This document shows positions 25,360-33,776 of a DNA stretch of 52,874 nucleotides, in pieces; position 1 is the first letter of the stretch; every line of letters begins with the position of its first letter. The notes below the pieces were generated by a model. It ran no database searches. It was given only the letters and a program-made list of their open reading frames with translations, and had not been told where the DNA came from. Origin of the DNA: Clostridia bacterium (GTDB lineage: Bacteria; Bacillota; Clostridia; Christensenellales; Borkfalkiaceae); NCBI GenBank assembly GCA_017886895.1, contig JAGHJD010000063.1, positions 1 to 52,874 of the forward strand, read 5' to 3'. Made by a program: the position numbers and the translations under genes.

Positions 25360-25809
25360 ATGATCCGTGCATTACAGAGAAAAGACAGAGAAACGTTCCT
25401 TGCCCTCTCCGATCGGTTTTATTCCTCCGAGGCGGTGCTGCATGCCGTTCCGCGCGCCTACCACGAGGAGGCGTTCGAAGAGATCGTCGGCGGCAGCCCG
25501 TATGCGGCAGGGTACCTTCTGGAATCGGAGGGGAGAGCCGTCGGCTTCGCCCTGACCGCGACGAGCTATTCGCGCGAGTCGGGAGGGAAAATTTTGTGGC
25601 TGGAGGAGCTGTATATCCTCGAAGAGTACCGCAGCCGCGGGCTGGGGCGCGAGTTTTTCGCGTTCGCGGAGGAGTTTGCCCGCAAAAACGGGTACGCGCG
25701 CATCCGCCTCGAGGTGGAGGAAAACAATGTGCGGGCGCGGGCGCTGTACGAGCGGCTGGGGTATGAGCCGCTCGAATATGTGCAGATGATCAAACAGCTC
25801 CGCGGCTGA
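25360..25809 (+). CDS. GNAT-family N-acetyltransferase
   Basis: A 149-residue acyl-CoA-dependent transferase. Motif A is visible as LWLEELYILEEYRSRGLGREFFAFAEEFAR (the R-x-x-G-x-G pyrophosphate loop), motif B as RIRLEVEENNVRARALYERLGYEP. It most resembles small-molecule acetyltransferases with a conserved Tyr in the L-Y-x-R-x-G segment. The substrate is unknown. ATG 25360 has AGGTGA in front; an ATG at 25342 in frame would add six residues. It probably forms an operon with the MFS transporter 45 nt downstream. Confidence 0.85.
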   Translation: MIRALQRKDRETFLALSDRFYSSEAVLHAVPRAYHEEAFEEIVGGSPYAAGYLLESEGRAVGFALTATSYSRESGGKILWLEELYILEEYRSRGLGREFFAFAEEFARKNGYARIRLEVEENNVRARALYERLGYEPLEYVQMIKQLRG

Positions 25810-25854
25810 GCGGGCGGGCTGCACGAAAGGGAAAAGTGCGAGGAAAGCGGCAGT

Positions 25855-27129
25855 ATGAGGCAACTCGGCGTGCGGCACACCGTTGCCGCCTGTTATACGG
25901 GGTATATCACGCAGGCGATCATCAACAATTTCGCGCCCCTGCTCTTTGTGACGTTCAATACGGACTACGGCATTTCGCTGACGCTGATCGGCACGATGAT
26001 CACCGTCAATTTCGGCGTGCAGCTTCTGGTCGACCTGCTCTCCGCGAAGTTCGTGGATAAGATCGGGTACCGCCCCTGCATGGTTGCGGCGCACGTCTTT
26101 GCGGGCGGCGGGCTGATCCTGCTCGCGGTGCTGCCGAACGTGCTGCCCGTCCCCGTCGTCGGGTTGTTCCTCGCATCGGCTGTTTACGCGGTGGGCGGCG
26201 GGCTGATCGAGGTGCTCGTCAGCCCCGTCATAGAGGCGTGCCCGAGCAAGAACAAAAAGGCGGCGATGAGCCTTTTGCACTCCTTCTATTGCTGGGGGCA
26301 GGTGGGCGTCGTCGGGCTGTCCACCCTCTTTTTCGTGTTGGCAGGCATTGAAAATTGGTTCATCCTCGCCTGCATCTGGGCGGCGGTCCCGCTGCTGAAC
26401 GCCGTCTACTTCTGTTTCGTGCCCTTCTTCCGTCCCGTGGAAGAGGGGCAGGCGCTGCGCATCCCGCAGCTTCTGAAGACGCGCTCTTTCTGGCTGTTCG
26501 CCGTGCTCATCGCCTGTGCGGGCGCGGCGGAGCTTGCCGTGAGCCAGTGGGCGTCCGCATTCGCGGAGGAGGGGCTGGGCGTGAACAAGACGGTCGGCGA
26601 CCTGCTCGGGCCCTGTCTGTTCGCGGTGTGCATGGGGCTGGCGCGCGTGCTCTTTTCGCTCTTCGGCAAGCGCGTGCCCATCAGACCCGCACTCATGGCC
26701 GCGGCCGTCGGCTGCGTCGGCGGGTACTGCCTCTGTGCCTTCGCGCCCGCGTCGCAGCCGTGGATGGGGCTGCTCGGGTGCGGCGCGGTAGGGCTGTTCG
26801 TCGGCATCATGTGGCCCGGCACGTTCTCGTTCGCGTCCGAACGCATCCCGAAGGGCGGCACGGCGATGTTCGCGCTGCTCGCTCTGGCGGGGGATCTCGG
26901 CTGTACGGCGGGCCCCTCTGCGGTCGGCGCGCTCTCGGACGCCTTCGGCGGAAGTATCCGAACGGGGATCGCGTTCGGGCTGGCTGTGCCCGCGCTCATG
27001 TTTTTCGTGCTCCTCTTTTCGGGAGTGCAGCGGAAAAAACCGCTCGCCCCGCTCTCTGCGGGAGTAGACGGGGCTGCGGAAGAGGAAAAGGACGGGCAGG
27101 GGGACGGAACGCCCTTTTCAGAGGGATAG
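25855..27129 (+). CDS. MFS transporter, second paralogue
   Basis: A 424-residue transporter with about 12 helices. The loop after helix 2 reads AKFVDKIGYRP (the MFS D-x-x-G-x-R/K pattern), helix 5 reads HSFYCWGQVGVVG, and the second half contains GIMWPGTFSFASERIPKGG, which occurs in the sugar/fucose-permease-like MFS branch. It is a distant match for the 1644 transporter. The tail is acidic and cytoplasmic. Substrate unknown. RBS AGGAAAG lies 9 nt upstream. It is co-transcribed with the GNAT gene and ends at a hairpin. Confidence 0.85.
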   Translation: MRQLGVRHTVAACYTGYITQAIINNFAPLLFVTFNTDYGISLTLIGTMITVNFGVQLLVDLLSAKFVDKIGYRPCMVAAHVFAGGGLILLAVLPNVLPVPVVGLFLASAVYAVGGGLIEVLVSPVIEACPSKNKKAAMSLLHSFYCWGQVGVVGLSTLFFVLAGIENWFILACIWAAVPLLNAVYFCFVPFFRPVEEGQALRIPQLLKTRSFWLFAVLIACAGAAELAVSQWASAFAEEGLGVNKTVGDLLGPCLFAVCMGLARVLFSLFGKRVPIRPALMAAAVGCVGGYCLCAFAPASQPWMGLLGCGAVGLFVGIMWPGTFSFASERIPKGGTAMFALLALAGDLGCTAGPSAVGALSDAFGGSIRTGIAFGLAVPALMFFVLLFSGVQRKKPLAPLSAGVDGAAEEEKDGQGDGTPFSEG

Positions 27130-27132
27130 GAC

Positions 27133-27178
27133 TTTGCGGGCGCGCCTTCGCTTATGCGAGGGCGCGCCCGCAAAAATA
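27133..27178 (+). terminator. Rho-independent terminator
   Basis: Perfect 14-bp outer stem TTTGCGGGCGCGCC / GGCGCGCCCGCAAA. T/A runs flank it on both sides, so it could work in both directions. Confidence 0.85.
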
Positions 27179-27212
27179 TGCGGAAAAAGGAGAATAAAAA
27201 GGGCATGAACGC

Positions 27213-27241
27213 TTTACAATCGCCCTGCGCGGTGCTATAAT
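27213..27241 (+). promoter_or_regulatory. Promoter of the MATE gene
   Basis: TTTACA (27213-27218), 17-bp spacer, TATAAT (27236-27241). Confidence 0.78.
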
Positions 27242-27275
27242 TGCGCCGGAAAAATTTGCGCGGGGCGCTTTTTTT

Positions 27276-28652
27276 ATGACGACGGACCTCACGGTCGGGA
27301 AACCCTGGAAAGTTCTTTTAAAGTACATATTGCCCCTTCTGGGCAGCGCGCTGTTCCAGCAGCTCTATACGCTGGCGGATACGATCATTGCGGGGAAGAT
27401 GTCCGGCAGCGAAACGGCGCTGACCGCGATCGGCGCGTCTACCTCGATCGTCAATATCCTCATGGCGATCGCGCTGGGCGCGAACGCAGGCTGCGCGGTG
27501 CTCTGCGCCCGTTACTTCGGCGCAAAAGAGAATACAAAGGTCAAGAGCGCCGTCTATACCGCCCTCATCGCCTTTTCGGTGCTCAGCGCAGTGCTCCTCG
27601 GCGTGGGGCTGGCGAGCTGCCGCCCGCTCCTTGCGGCGATGGGCACGCCCGCGGAGGCGCTCGAAGAGAGCGTCGTCTACCTCAACATCTACTATCTCGG
27701 CGTTCCCTTCCTCATCCTGTACAACCTCGGCACGGGTATCTTTTCCGCCCTCGGGGACAGCCGCACGCCCTTCCTGTTCCTCGTCTCTTCGTCCGTCGCG
27801 AACGTCGTGCTCGACTACTTCATGGTGCAGCCGTGGGGCGTTGCGGGCGTGGCGTGGGCGACCTTCATCGCGCAGGGCGCGGCGTGCATCCTCACCCTCG
27901 TCCTGGTTCTGCGGCGCATCGTGCGCCTCTCTTCGGCGGAAAAACCGCGCGTGTTTTCGGGCGCGCTTTTAAAGCTCGTCCTTCTGCTCGCGCTGCCCGT
28001 CGTCTTACAGAACAGTTTCATCTCCGTCGGCAACCTCTTTGTGCAGGTGCGCATCAACGAGCTCGCCGCCGAGCAGGGCATCGGCATCACGAACGGCTTT
28101 ACGGCGGGGTTCAAGATCATCGTGTTTTATACGACGTGTATGTCGAACTGCGCGGCGGGGCTGACGAATTATGTTTCGCAGAATTACGGCGCGCACCGCC
28201 TGCACCGTATCCGCCGCGGCTTCGGCGCCGCCCTTGTGATCAACTCGGTCATCGCCGTCGTGTTTACCGCCGCCTTTGAAGTTTTTGCCGAGCCTTTGAT
28301 CGGCATCTTCATGCAGGAAGGGGAAAACTCCGCCTTCGCGGTGGAGATGGGTGCGCTGTTCGTGCGCATCGTGGCGCCCTTCTTCCTCATCGTCAACCTC
28401 AAGACGGATGCGGATTCCGTCGTGCGCGGCTGTAACGGCAACCTCGGGTTCATGATCAGCACCTTTTCGGATCTCATCCTGCGCGTGGCGTTCGTGTTCA
28501 TCCTCACCATTCCCTTCGGGTTCGCGGGCGTCGGCTGGGCATGGGCGGCGGGCTGGGTGCTCGGCACCGTCGTCGCGCTCGCCTTCTATTTCACGATCCC
28601 CGTGTTCCGCAAAAAGAACGTGCGGCACTATTCCGAGATCCTCGGCGGCTGA
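27276..28652 (+). CDS. MATE-family efflux transporter
   Basis: A 458-residue 12-helix antiporter. Signature segments are GKPWKVLLKYILPLLGSALFQQLYTLADTIIAGKMSG (N-terminus of NorM/DinF-type MATE proteins), the helix 3 to 4 region with CAVLCARYFGAKE, YLNIYYLGVPFLILYNLGTGIFSALGDSRTP, and the repeat of this pattern in the second half (NGFTAGFKIIVFYTTCMSNCAAGLTNYVSQNYGA). It exports drugs or metabolites with Na+ or H+. The RBS is weak (GGGGCG). Single-gene unit. Confidence 0.92.
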   Translation: MTTDLTVGKPWKVLLKYILPLLGSALFQQLYTLADTIIAGKMSGSETALTAIGASTSIVNILMAIALGANAGCAVLCARYFGAKENTKVKSAVYTALIAFSVLSAVLLGVGLASCRPLLAAMGTPAEALEESVVYLNIYYLGVPFLILYNLGTGIFSALGDSRTPFLFLVSSSVANVVLDYFMVQPWGVAGVAWATFIAQGAACILTLVLVLRRIVRLSSAEKPRVFSGALLKLVLLLALPVVLQNSFISVGNLFVQVRINELAAEQGIGITNGFTAGFKIIVFYTTCMSNCAAGLTNYVSQNYGAHRLHRIRRGFGAALVINSVIAVVFTAAFEVFAEPLIGIFMQEGENSAFAVEMGALFVRIVAPFFLIVNLKTDADSVVRGCNGNLGFMISTFSDLILRVAFVFILTIPFGFAGVGWAWAAGWVLGTVVALAFYFTIPVFRKKNVRHYSEILGG

Positions 28653-28776
28653 ACGTGCCCGCGCAGCGATGCGCCCGCCCCGCCGCGCGCCTTCGGCAGA
28701 TTGGCAAAAACTTCCCCTCTGTGCATAGTATGGAAACGGAGGAAACTCCGATCTACGTACAAGGGGAGAAGGAAAA

Positions 28777-29037
28777 ATGTCAGTATTATGTCTGCTCATC
28801 ATCGGCTGTGCCTGCTGCGGCAGTTCGTGCGCGTGCGCACGCGCCGCGCGGAGCTGCTGCAATTCGTGCAATTCCTGTAATAGCTGCAACGGTTGGAACA
28901 GTTCGGCGTTCAGTTCGTCGGGCTGCTGCAACTGCTACTGCGGCTGCACGGGGTTCGGCAGCCGTTCGGGGATCTGCTGCGATACCGCCTACTATAACAG
29001 GCAGTATGCGCTCTGCTCCTGCTGCTGCAACAACTGA
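28777..29037 (+). CDS. Small cysteine-rich protein (22 Cys in 86 residues)
   Basis: An 86-residue protein with 22 cysteines (26 percent), arranged as a short hydrophobic N-terminus MSVLCLLIIGC, a CNSCNSCNSCNGW repeat at 28-40, a CCNCYCGC cluster at 50-57 and a C-terminal CSCCC. It is rich in Asn, Ser and Gly. A strong RBS (AAGGGGAGAAGG) and an intrinsic terminator right after the stop argue that it is a real gene. I do not recognise the family. Possible roles are metal binding, a disulfide-rich surface or spore protein, or a modified peptide precursor. No maturation enzyme lies nearby. The N-terminus could also act as a membrane insertion segment. Confidence 0.7.
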   Translation: MSVLCLLIIGCACCGSSCACARAARSCCNSCNSCNSCNGWNSSAFSSSGCCNCYCGCTGFGSRSGICCDTAYYNRQYALCSCCCNN

Positions 29038-29038
29038 T

Positions 29039-29066
29039 AAAAAAGACGGCGCAAGCCGTCTTTTTT
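29039..29066 (+). terminator. Rho-independent terminator after the Cys-rich gene
   Basis: GACGGC / GCCGTC stem extended by A/T pairs, loop GCAA, then TTTTTT. Confidence 0.9.
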
Positions 29067-29111
29067 CATGCGCTGTTTTCCCGTTTTTTCCTCGTCCCGC
29101 CGCGGCTGCGC

Positions 29112-29140
29112 TTGCCTTTTCCCCGAAAATGCGGTACAAT
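29112..29140 (+). promoter_or_regulatory. Promoter of tRNA-Leu
   Basis: TTGCCT (29112-29117), 17-bp spacer, TACAAT (29135-29140), ending 9 nt before the tRNA. Confidence 0.6.
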
Positions 29141-29149
29141 AGGTACCAA

Positions 29150-29232
29150 GCGCACGTGGCGCAACTGGCAGACGCGCCGGACTTAGAATCCGGTGGGAGA
29201 CCTTGCAGGTTCAAATCCTGTCGTGCGCACCA
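29150..29232 (+). tRNA. tRNA-Leu (anticodon TAG), CCA encoded
   Basis: Acceptor arm GCGCACG (29150-29156) pairs with CGTGCGC (29222-29228), followed by A and encoded CCA. The anticodon loop is CTTAGAA, and its stem GCCGGA... is paired by TCCGG. A long variable arm (TGGGAGACCTTGC) marks a class II tRNA. The T loop is GGTTCAAATCC. It reads CUA and other CUN codons. Confidence 0.95.
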
Positions 29233-29237
29233 AGAGC

Positions 29238-29284
29238 AAAACAGCCCGAACTTCTTTTCCCGGAAAGAGCGTTCGGGCTGTTTT
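29238..29284 (+). terminator. Terminator after tRNA-Leu
   Basis: Perfect 14-bp stem AAAACAGCCCGAAC / GTTCGGGCTGTTTT with an inner TCTTTTCCCGGAAAGA hairpin loop. Confidence 0.85.
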
Positions 29285-29411
29285 GCCGTATCGGGGCTCT
29301 GAGAAGTTCCGAATATGAAAAAAGCGGGTAGGGGTGGCTTTGCTCTGCCCGCCGCATCGTTTTCCTGCGGCTCTTTCTGCCGCTGTGCGGCGGGCAGGCG
29401 CTGTCATACGG

Positions 29412-29440
29412 TTGCGTTTTTGCGCAGGAACTGTTACAAT
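29412..29440 (+). promoter_or_regulatory. Promoter of the DUF3267 gene
   Basis: TTGCGT (29412-29417), 17-bp spacer, TACAAT (29435-29440). Confidence 0.65.
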
Positions 29441-29481
29441 GGCGGAAAGGCAGGTCTTGCCTGCAAAAACGAGAGGGAGAA

Positions 29482-30105
29482 ATGAAAATGAGGCAGCAGC
29501 GGGAGCAGGGGGAGAAAAAGACCCCGAAAGAAATCTTTGAAGAACAGCGCGGGGCGCTGCTTTGCAGGGGCGGCGTCACCGAAAAGGACTGCACCGTGGG
29601 GATAGGAAAAGCCAACGTGTACGGCATCCTCACAGCGCTCCCGTTTGCGGCGGCTGCCGTCCTTGCCTTTCTCTTCGGCGGGAAAGACGCCGCGCATATC
29701 CTTTCATTTGGCTTAGACTGCATCCTCTTTGCGGCGATGCTGCTCGTCTCCGTTCCCGTGCACGAAGGGCTGCACGCACTGTTTTGGGCGCTCGCGCGCG
29801 GGAGTTTCAAAGGGATCCGATTCGGGATCGTCCTGCGGTACCTTACGCCGTATTGCGCGTGCGCCTACCCGTGCCGCCGCATACAGTATTTTGTGGGGCT
29901 GATCGCGCCCTTTGTCATTCTGGCGGTCGGGTTCACCGTGGCGGCGTGCCTGACGGGCTATTGGGCGTTCTGCGCCGCGGGTGCGGCAAACGCGCTCCTT
30001 GCGGGCGGCGATCTCTTCATCGCGTTCCGCCTGCTCTTCACAAAGGGGAAGTACGTCCTCGACCACCCCGAACGGTGCGGGTTCGTCGCCTTTATCGAAA
30101 CATAG
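29482..30105 (+). CDS. DUF3267 (putative zincin-type membrane metalloprotease) protein
   Basis: A 207-residue protein with four to five membrane helices. The motif VPVHEGLHALFW puts His94-Glu95-x-x-His98 in the second helix, the HExxH zinc signature. A second conserved loop, FGIVLRYLTPYCACAYPCRR, is followed by an IAPFVIL helix, the arrangement of the DUF3267 family, which is related to site-2-type proteases. The activity has not been shown for this family as far as I know. RBS GAGAGGGAG. The 3' end is followed by a hairpin. Confidence 0.8.
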   Translation: MKMRQQREQGEKKTPKEIFEEQRGALLCRGGVTEKDCTVGIGKANVYGILTALPFAAAAVLAFLFGGKDAAHILSFGLDCILFAAMLLVSVPVHEGLHALFWALARGSFKGIRFGIVLRYLTPYCACAYPCRRIQYFVGLIAPFVILAVGFTVAACLTGYWAFCAAGAANALLAGGDLFIAFRLLFTKGKYVLDHPERCGFVAFIET

Positions 30106-30112
30106 ACGTTCT

Positions 30113-30148
30113 GCCGCCCCGCTTGCGTTTCCGCGCAGGCGGGGCGGC
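30113..30148 (+). terminator. Terminator-like hairpin
   Basis: GCCGCCCCGC / GCGGGGCGGC stem with an internal TTGCG/CGCGCA extension; only a weak T stretch follows. Confidence 0.6.
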
Positions 30149-30201
30149 GTGTTTGTGCGCGGAAACAGCCGAAGGGCACGCAGTGGGGCGGTGCTTTTTG
30201 C

Positions 30202-30283
30202 GCGGCGGGGCAGTTCGCGGCGGCGGGGCAGGTCGCGGCGGCGGGGCAGGTCGCGGCGGCGGGGCAGGTCGCGGCGGGGCAGA
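30202..30283. repeat. 18-bp GC tandem repeat in the gap before the TetR gene
   Basis: The unit GCGGCGGCGGGGCAGGTC is repeated three times, with degenerate copies on both sides. The 338-bp gap (30106-30443) holds this repeat, the hairpin at 30113 and the TetR promoter at 30381; no gene is seen. Confidence 0.85.
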
Positions 30284-30380
30284 CAAGGAGCGGCAAAGGC
30301 AGCGTTTTCGTGTGCGGCAGCAGGCTGCTGCGGCGGCGGGAAAAAGCGAAAAAAACCGAAAGGATTTTTCGGGAAGGGGG

Positions 30381-30427
30381 TTGACAGAAAGAATATATAG
30401 TGTATAATATATAACGTATATTATACA
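30381..30427 (+). promoter_or_regulatory. Promoter and palindromic operator of the TetR operon
   Basis: TTGACA (30381-30386), 16-bp spacer, TATAAT (30403-30408). A perfect 11-bp inverted repeat, TGTATAATATA (30401-30411) and TATATTATACA (30417-30427) with a 5-nt centre TAACG, covers the -10 box and the start site. This is a typical TetR-family operator, so autorepression is inferred. Confidence 0.82.
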
Positions 30428-30443
30428 AAATAAGGAGGAGCCG

Positions 30444-31025
30444 ATGCCGCCGAGGGCGAAAGTGACGCGGGAGCAGATCGTAGACGGTGCGCTCTCCGTC
30501 GTACGGAAGAGAGGGGCGGGCGCGCTGACGGCAAAGGCGCTCTCGGAGGAGCTCTCCTGCTCCACGCAGCCCGTTTTCTGGCAGTTCGAGAGCATGGAGG
30601 AGCTGAAAAAGGAGGTTTACGCCGCCGCGCTCGCCGTGTTCGGGGTGTACCTGCGCAGGCAGGATGCGGCGCGCTCTGCCTACCTTGCGATCGGGATGAA
30701 TTATATCCGCTTTGCGACGGAGGAGCGTGAGCTGTTCCGCCTGCTGTTCATGAGCGACTTCGGGCAAACGGACGTCGTGGCTGCCCGCGTCGAGATGGAG
30801 TACATTCTCGGCGTCATCGGGGAGAGCGGGGCGGTTTCGGACGAGAACGCGCAGACCGTCTACCGCGATATGTGGCTGTTCTCGCACGGCATTGCGGCGA
30901 TGATGGCGACGGGCACGGCGAATTTCACGGAGGCAGAGGCGGAGAAGATGCTCAGCGACGTGTACCGCGGGCTGGTGCAGAATCTGGAAGGAAAAATCAA
31001 ACAAAACAGAAGGAGTGAGCGATGA
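30444..31025 (+). CDS. TetR/AcrR-family transcriptional regulator
   Basis: A 193-residue regulator. The N-terminal HTH (about 8-55) reads TREQIVDGALSVVRKRGAGALTAKALSEELSCSTQPVFWQFESMEEL, the TetR pattern; CSTQPVFWQF is the recognition helix region. The C-terminal helical ligand-binding domain (60-193) is not diagnostic of an inducer. GGAGG lies 6 nt before ATG. It overlaps the next gene by 4 nt (ATGA) and is first in a redox operon, so the inducer is probably a substrate of that pathway. Confidence 0.92.
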   Translation: MPPRAKVTREQIVDGALSVVRKRGAGALTAKALSEELSCSTQPVFWQFESMEELKKEVYAAALAVFGVYLRRQDAARSAYLAIGMNYIRFATEERELFRLLFMSDFGQTDVVAARVEMEYILGVIGESGAVSDENAQTVYRDMWLFSHGIAAMMATGTANFTEAEAEKMLSDVYRGLVQNLEGKIKQNRRSER

Positions 31026-32548
31026 GAAAGTACGATGCAGTTGTGATCGGCGCCGGGAACGGCGGGCTGGTCGCGGCGATCCGCCTGTTACAGGGCGGGG
31101 CAAAGACGCTGCTGGTCGAAAAGCACAACCTGCCCGGCGGCTTTGCGACGAGTTTCAGGCGCGGGCGGTTCGAGTTCGAGGCGTCTTTGCACGAACTGAA
31201 CGACTTCGGCACGGCGGACAATGCGGGCGACGTGCGCGAGCTGTTCGACGGGCTCGGCGTGACGGACAAGATCGAATGGACGCAGATCCCCGAGGCGTAT
31301 CGCGTGATCGCGCGTGCGGAAAAGCTGGACGCGACCATGCCCTTCGGCGTGCAGGCGTTCATCGATAAGATGGAGGGGTATGTTCCCGGCAGCCGTCCGT
31401 CCGTGGAAAAGTTTTTCGACCTTGCGGAGGAGATCCGCCTCGCACAGGCGTACAGCTCGTCCGTGAACGGCAAGACGGACTCCAAATATATGGTCAGCCA
31501 CTACGGCAACTTCGTGCGCTGCGGCTCGTATTCCGTCAACGAGGTGCTCGATTCGCTGAAGATGCCCAAAAAGGCGAGGGACATCCTCAACGCCTATTGG
31601 TGCTACCTCGGCGCGCACTGCGACGATCTGAGCTTTCTGCACTATGCGAGCATGGTCAACCGCTACATCAAACGGGGCGCGAGCATGCCGAAGGGGCGCT
31701 CGCACGAGATCTCTCTCGCGCTCACCGAGCGCATCCGCGAGCTCGGCGGCGACGTGCTGTTCAACACCGAGGCGGTGAAGCTGCTCACGGACGAAAAAGA
31801 CGGCGGCATCGCGGGCGTCGTGCTCGACGACGGCACGCGGATCGAAACGCGCCACGTCGTCGCCAACTGTGCGCCGCACCTCGTGTTCGGGAAGATGATG
31901 GATAAGGTCCCCGAGGCGGAGGTGCGCGCCGCGAACGCGCGCAAGTTCTCGGGCAGGGGCTTCACCATGTTCCTCGGGCTGGATGCGGACGCGGACGAGC
32001 TGGGCGTGGAGAACCACAACTATTTCCTGTACGATACGGCGGATTCCGTCGCACAGTACGGGCGCATGCGCACGATAGCGGAGAACGAAGTGCAGGCGAC
32101 CGTCTGCCTCAACCGCGCCTATCCCGAGTGCTCGCCGAAGGGCACCTGCATGCTGTATTTCACGACGCTGTACATGTCCGACGACTGGGGCAACGTGAAG
32201 GCGGAGGACTACTATAAGACGAAGGACTTCGTCGCAAACAAGATGATCGACCGTTTCGAGCAGGACACGGGCGCGAAACTGCGCGGGCATATCGAAGAGA
32301 TCTCCGTGGCGACGCCGATGACCTATGCGCGCTACTGCGGGCACCCGCAGGGCGTCATCTACGGGTACGAATCGCAGTATTGGGACGGGCTGATGCCCCG
32401 CCTGCAGATGATGGGCGAGGACCACAAGGTGCGCGGGCTGCGCTTTGCGGGCGGCTACGCGATGCGCCTTTCGGGCTATTCGAGCGCCTATTTCTCGGGC
32501 GACATTTCGGGACGGCAGACCGTCGGCGACATCAAAAGGGAGGGCTGA
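31022..32548 (+). CDS. FAD-dependent oxidoreductase of the phytoene desaturase / retinol saturase (CrtI-like) type
   Basis: A 508-residue flavoprotein. The N-terminal dinucleotide-binding motif is DAVVIGAGNGGLVAAIRLLQGGAKTLLVEKHNLPGGFATSFRRG, as in CrtI, CrtN and RetSat proteins. GASMPKGRSHEISLALTERIRELGGDVLFNTE is the family's mid-protein region. The C-terminal FAD closure reads GLRFAGGYAMRLSGYSSAYFSGDISGRQT, a variant of the usual G-x-Y-x-P-G ending. The substrate is not known; the family acts on polyenes, isoprenoids and similar lipids, adding or removing double bonds. Its probable electron partner is the next gene, 3 nt downstream. Confidence 0.85.
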   Translation: MRKYDAVVIGAGNGGLVAAIRLLQGGAKTLLVEKHNLPGGFATSFRRGRFEFEASLHELNDFGTADNAGDVRELFDGLGVTDKIEWTQIPEAYRVIARAEKLDATMPFGVQAFIDKMEGYVPGSRPSVEKFFDLAEEIRLAQAYSSSVNGKTDSKYMVSHYGNFVRCGSYSVNEVLDSLKMPKKARDILNAYWCYLGAHCDDLSFLHYASMVNRYIKRGASMPKGRSHEISLALTERIRELGGDVLFNTEAVKLLTDEKDGGIAGVVLDDGTRIETRHVVANCAPHLVFGKMMDKVPEAEVRAANARKFSGRGFTMFLGLDADADELGVENHNYFLYDTADSVAQYGRMRTIAENEVQATVCLNRAYPECSPKGTCMLYFTTLYMSDDWGNVKAEDYYKTKDFVANKMIDRFEQDTGAKLRGHIEEISVATPMTYARYCGHPQGVIYGYESQYWDGLMPRLQMMGEDHKVRGLRFAGGYAMRLSGYSSAYFSGDISGRQTVGDIKREG

Positions 32549-32551
32549 ACC

Positions 32552-33697
32552 ATGGCATTCACGTTCAAAAGACAGATCTTCGGATTCATGGATCTTCTGC
32601 GTTTCAAAAAGATGGTGCCCAAGCGCCGCGAAAAGCTCGCGGAGGGCTCCTCCGCGCCGCTGCCCAAGACCTACCGCGTGAACGAAACGGCAAAGATCCT
32701 GCACCCCGGGTATCAGAGCGCGAAACTTACCCGAATCGAACAGAACACCGCCGACACCAAGACGTACACCTTCGAGACGGAGCACCCCTTTTATTTCCGT
32801 GCGGGGCAGTACGTGACGCTCGGCTGCAAGGTGGGGGAGAGCGAAGTCTCCCGCCCGTACGCGATCTCCTCCGCGCCGAAGGCGGCGCTCGGCAGGCGCG
32901 TCTCGCTGACCGTCAAAAAGTGCGGGTTTTTCAGCGGGTACCTCTTCGACGAGGCAAAGGTCGGCGATGTTTTCACCCTCGGCGACCCTTCGGGCGATTT
33001 CTGCCATGAACCCGTAAAGGACGCAGAGCAGCTTGTGGGGCTTGCGGGCGGCAGCGGCGTCACGCCCTTTTACAGCATGGCGCAGGCGATCGCCGACGGC
33101 ACCATGGACTGCGCGCTCACCCTCTTTTACGGCGCAAAGACGGAGGCGGAGCTCATCTTCAAAAAAGAGCTGGACGCCCTCGTCTCGGAGAAGTTCAAAG
33201 TCGTCTATGTGCTGAGCGATGAGGAAAAGGCGGGCTACGAGCACGGCTTTATCGGCGCGGACCTCATCAAAAAGTACGTTTCGGGCGATTTCACCGCCAT
33301 GCTGTGCGGGCCCGCGGCAATGTACGCCTTTGCGGACAAAGAGCTCGCCTCCCTCGGGCTGCCCCTTCGCCGCATCAAGAAGGAGGCGAACTGCGTCGGC
33401 GTGCGCGACATTCCGCCGCAGACCTATACGCTCACCGTGCACATCGGGTTCGATACCTATACCGTTCCCGCCGACGCGCGCGAGACGGTGCTCACTGCGC
33501 TGGAGCGTGCGGGGCTGAAAGTCCCCGCAAAGTGCCGCGCGGGCGGGTGCGGGTTCTGCCACAGCAAGCTCGTTTCGGGCAGTTTTTTGGTCGCGGGCGC
33601 GGACAAGCGCAGGATCGCGGACAAAAAATTCGGGTATATCCACCCGTGCTGTTCCTATCCCGATTCGGACATGGAGCTGATCGTGCCCAAGGCATAG
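32552..33697 (+). CDS. NAD(P)H ferredoxin-reductase-like protein with C-terminal [2Fe-2S] domain
   Basis: A 381-residue protein. After a basic N-terminal extension (1-50), the FAD domain has YVTLGCKVGESEVSRPYAISSAP (R-x-Y-S-type FAD motif), and the NAD(P) domain has LVGLAGGSGVTPFYSMAQA and AMLCGPAAMY. A plant-type ferredoxin domain (about 295-381) has CRAGGCGFCHSK (C-x4-C-x2-C) and a further Cys in HPCCSYP. This is the layout of oxygenase and desaturase reductases. It can carry electrons from NAD(P)H through FAD and the cluster to the flavoenzyme encoded before it. That pairing is inferred from position. Confidence 0.88.
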   Translation: MAFTFKRQIFGFMDLLRFKKMVPKRREKLAEGSSAPLPKTYRVNETAKILHPGYQSAKLTRIEQNTADTKTYTFETEHPFYFRAGQYVTLGCKVGESEVSRPYAISSAPKAALGRRVSLTVKKCGFFSGYLFDEAKVGDVFTLGDPSGDFCHEPVKDAEQLVGLAGGSGVTPFYSMAQAIADGTMDCALTLFYGAKTEAELIFKKELDALVSEKFKVVYVLSDEEKAGYEHGFIGADLIKKYVSGDFTAMLCGPAAMYAFADKELASLGLPLRRIKKEANCVGVRDIPPQTYTLTVHIGFDTYTVPADARETVLTALERAGLKVPAKCRAGGCGFCHSKLVSGSFLVAGADKRRIADKKFGYIHPCCSYPDSDMELIVPKA

Positions 33698-33776
33698 CGC
33701 AAGGGTAGGGGATCTGCGGCGGCAGGTCCCCCTTTTAAAATCCCGCATGCGGCGCAAACTGTAAACAGGAGGCGGT

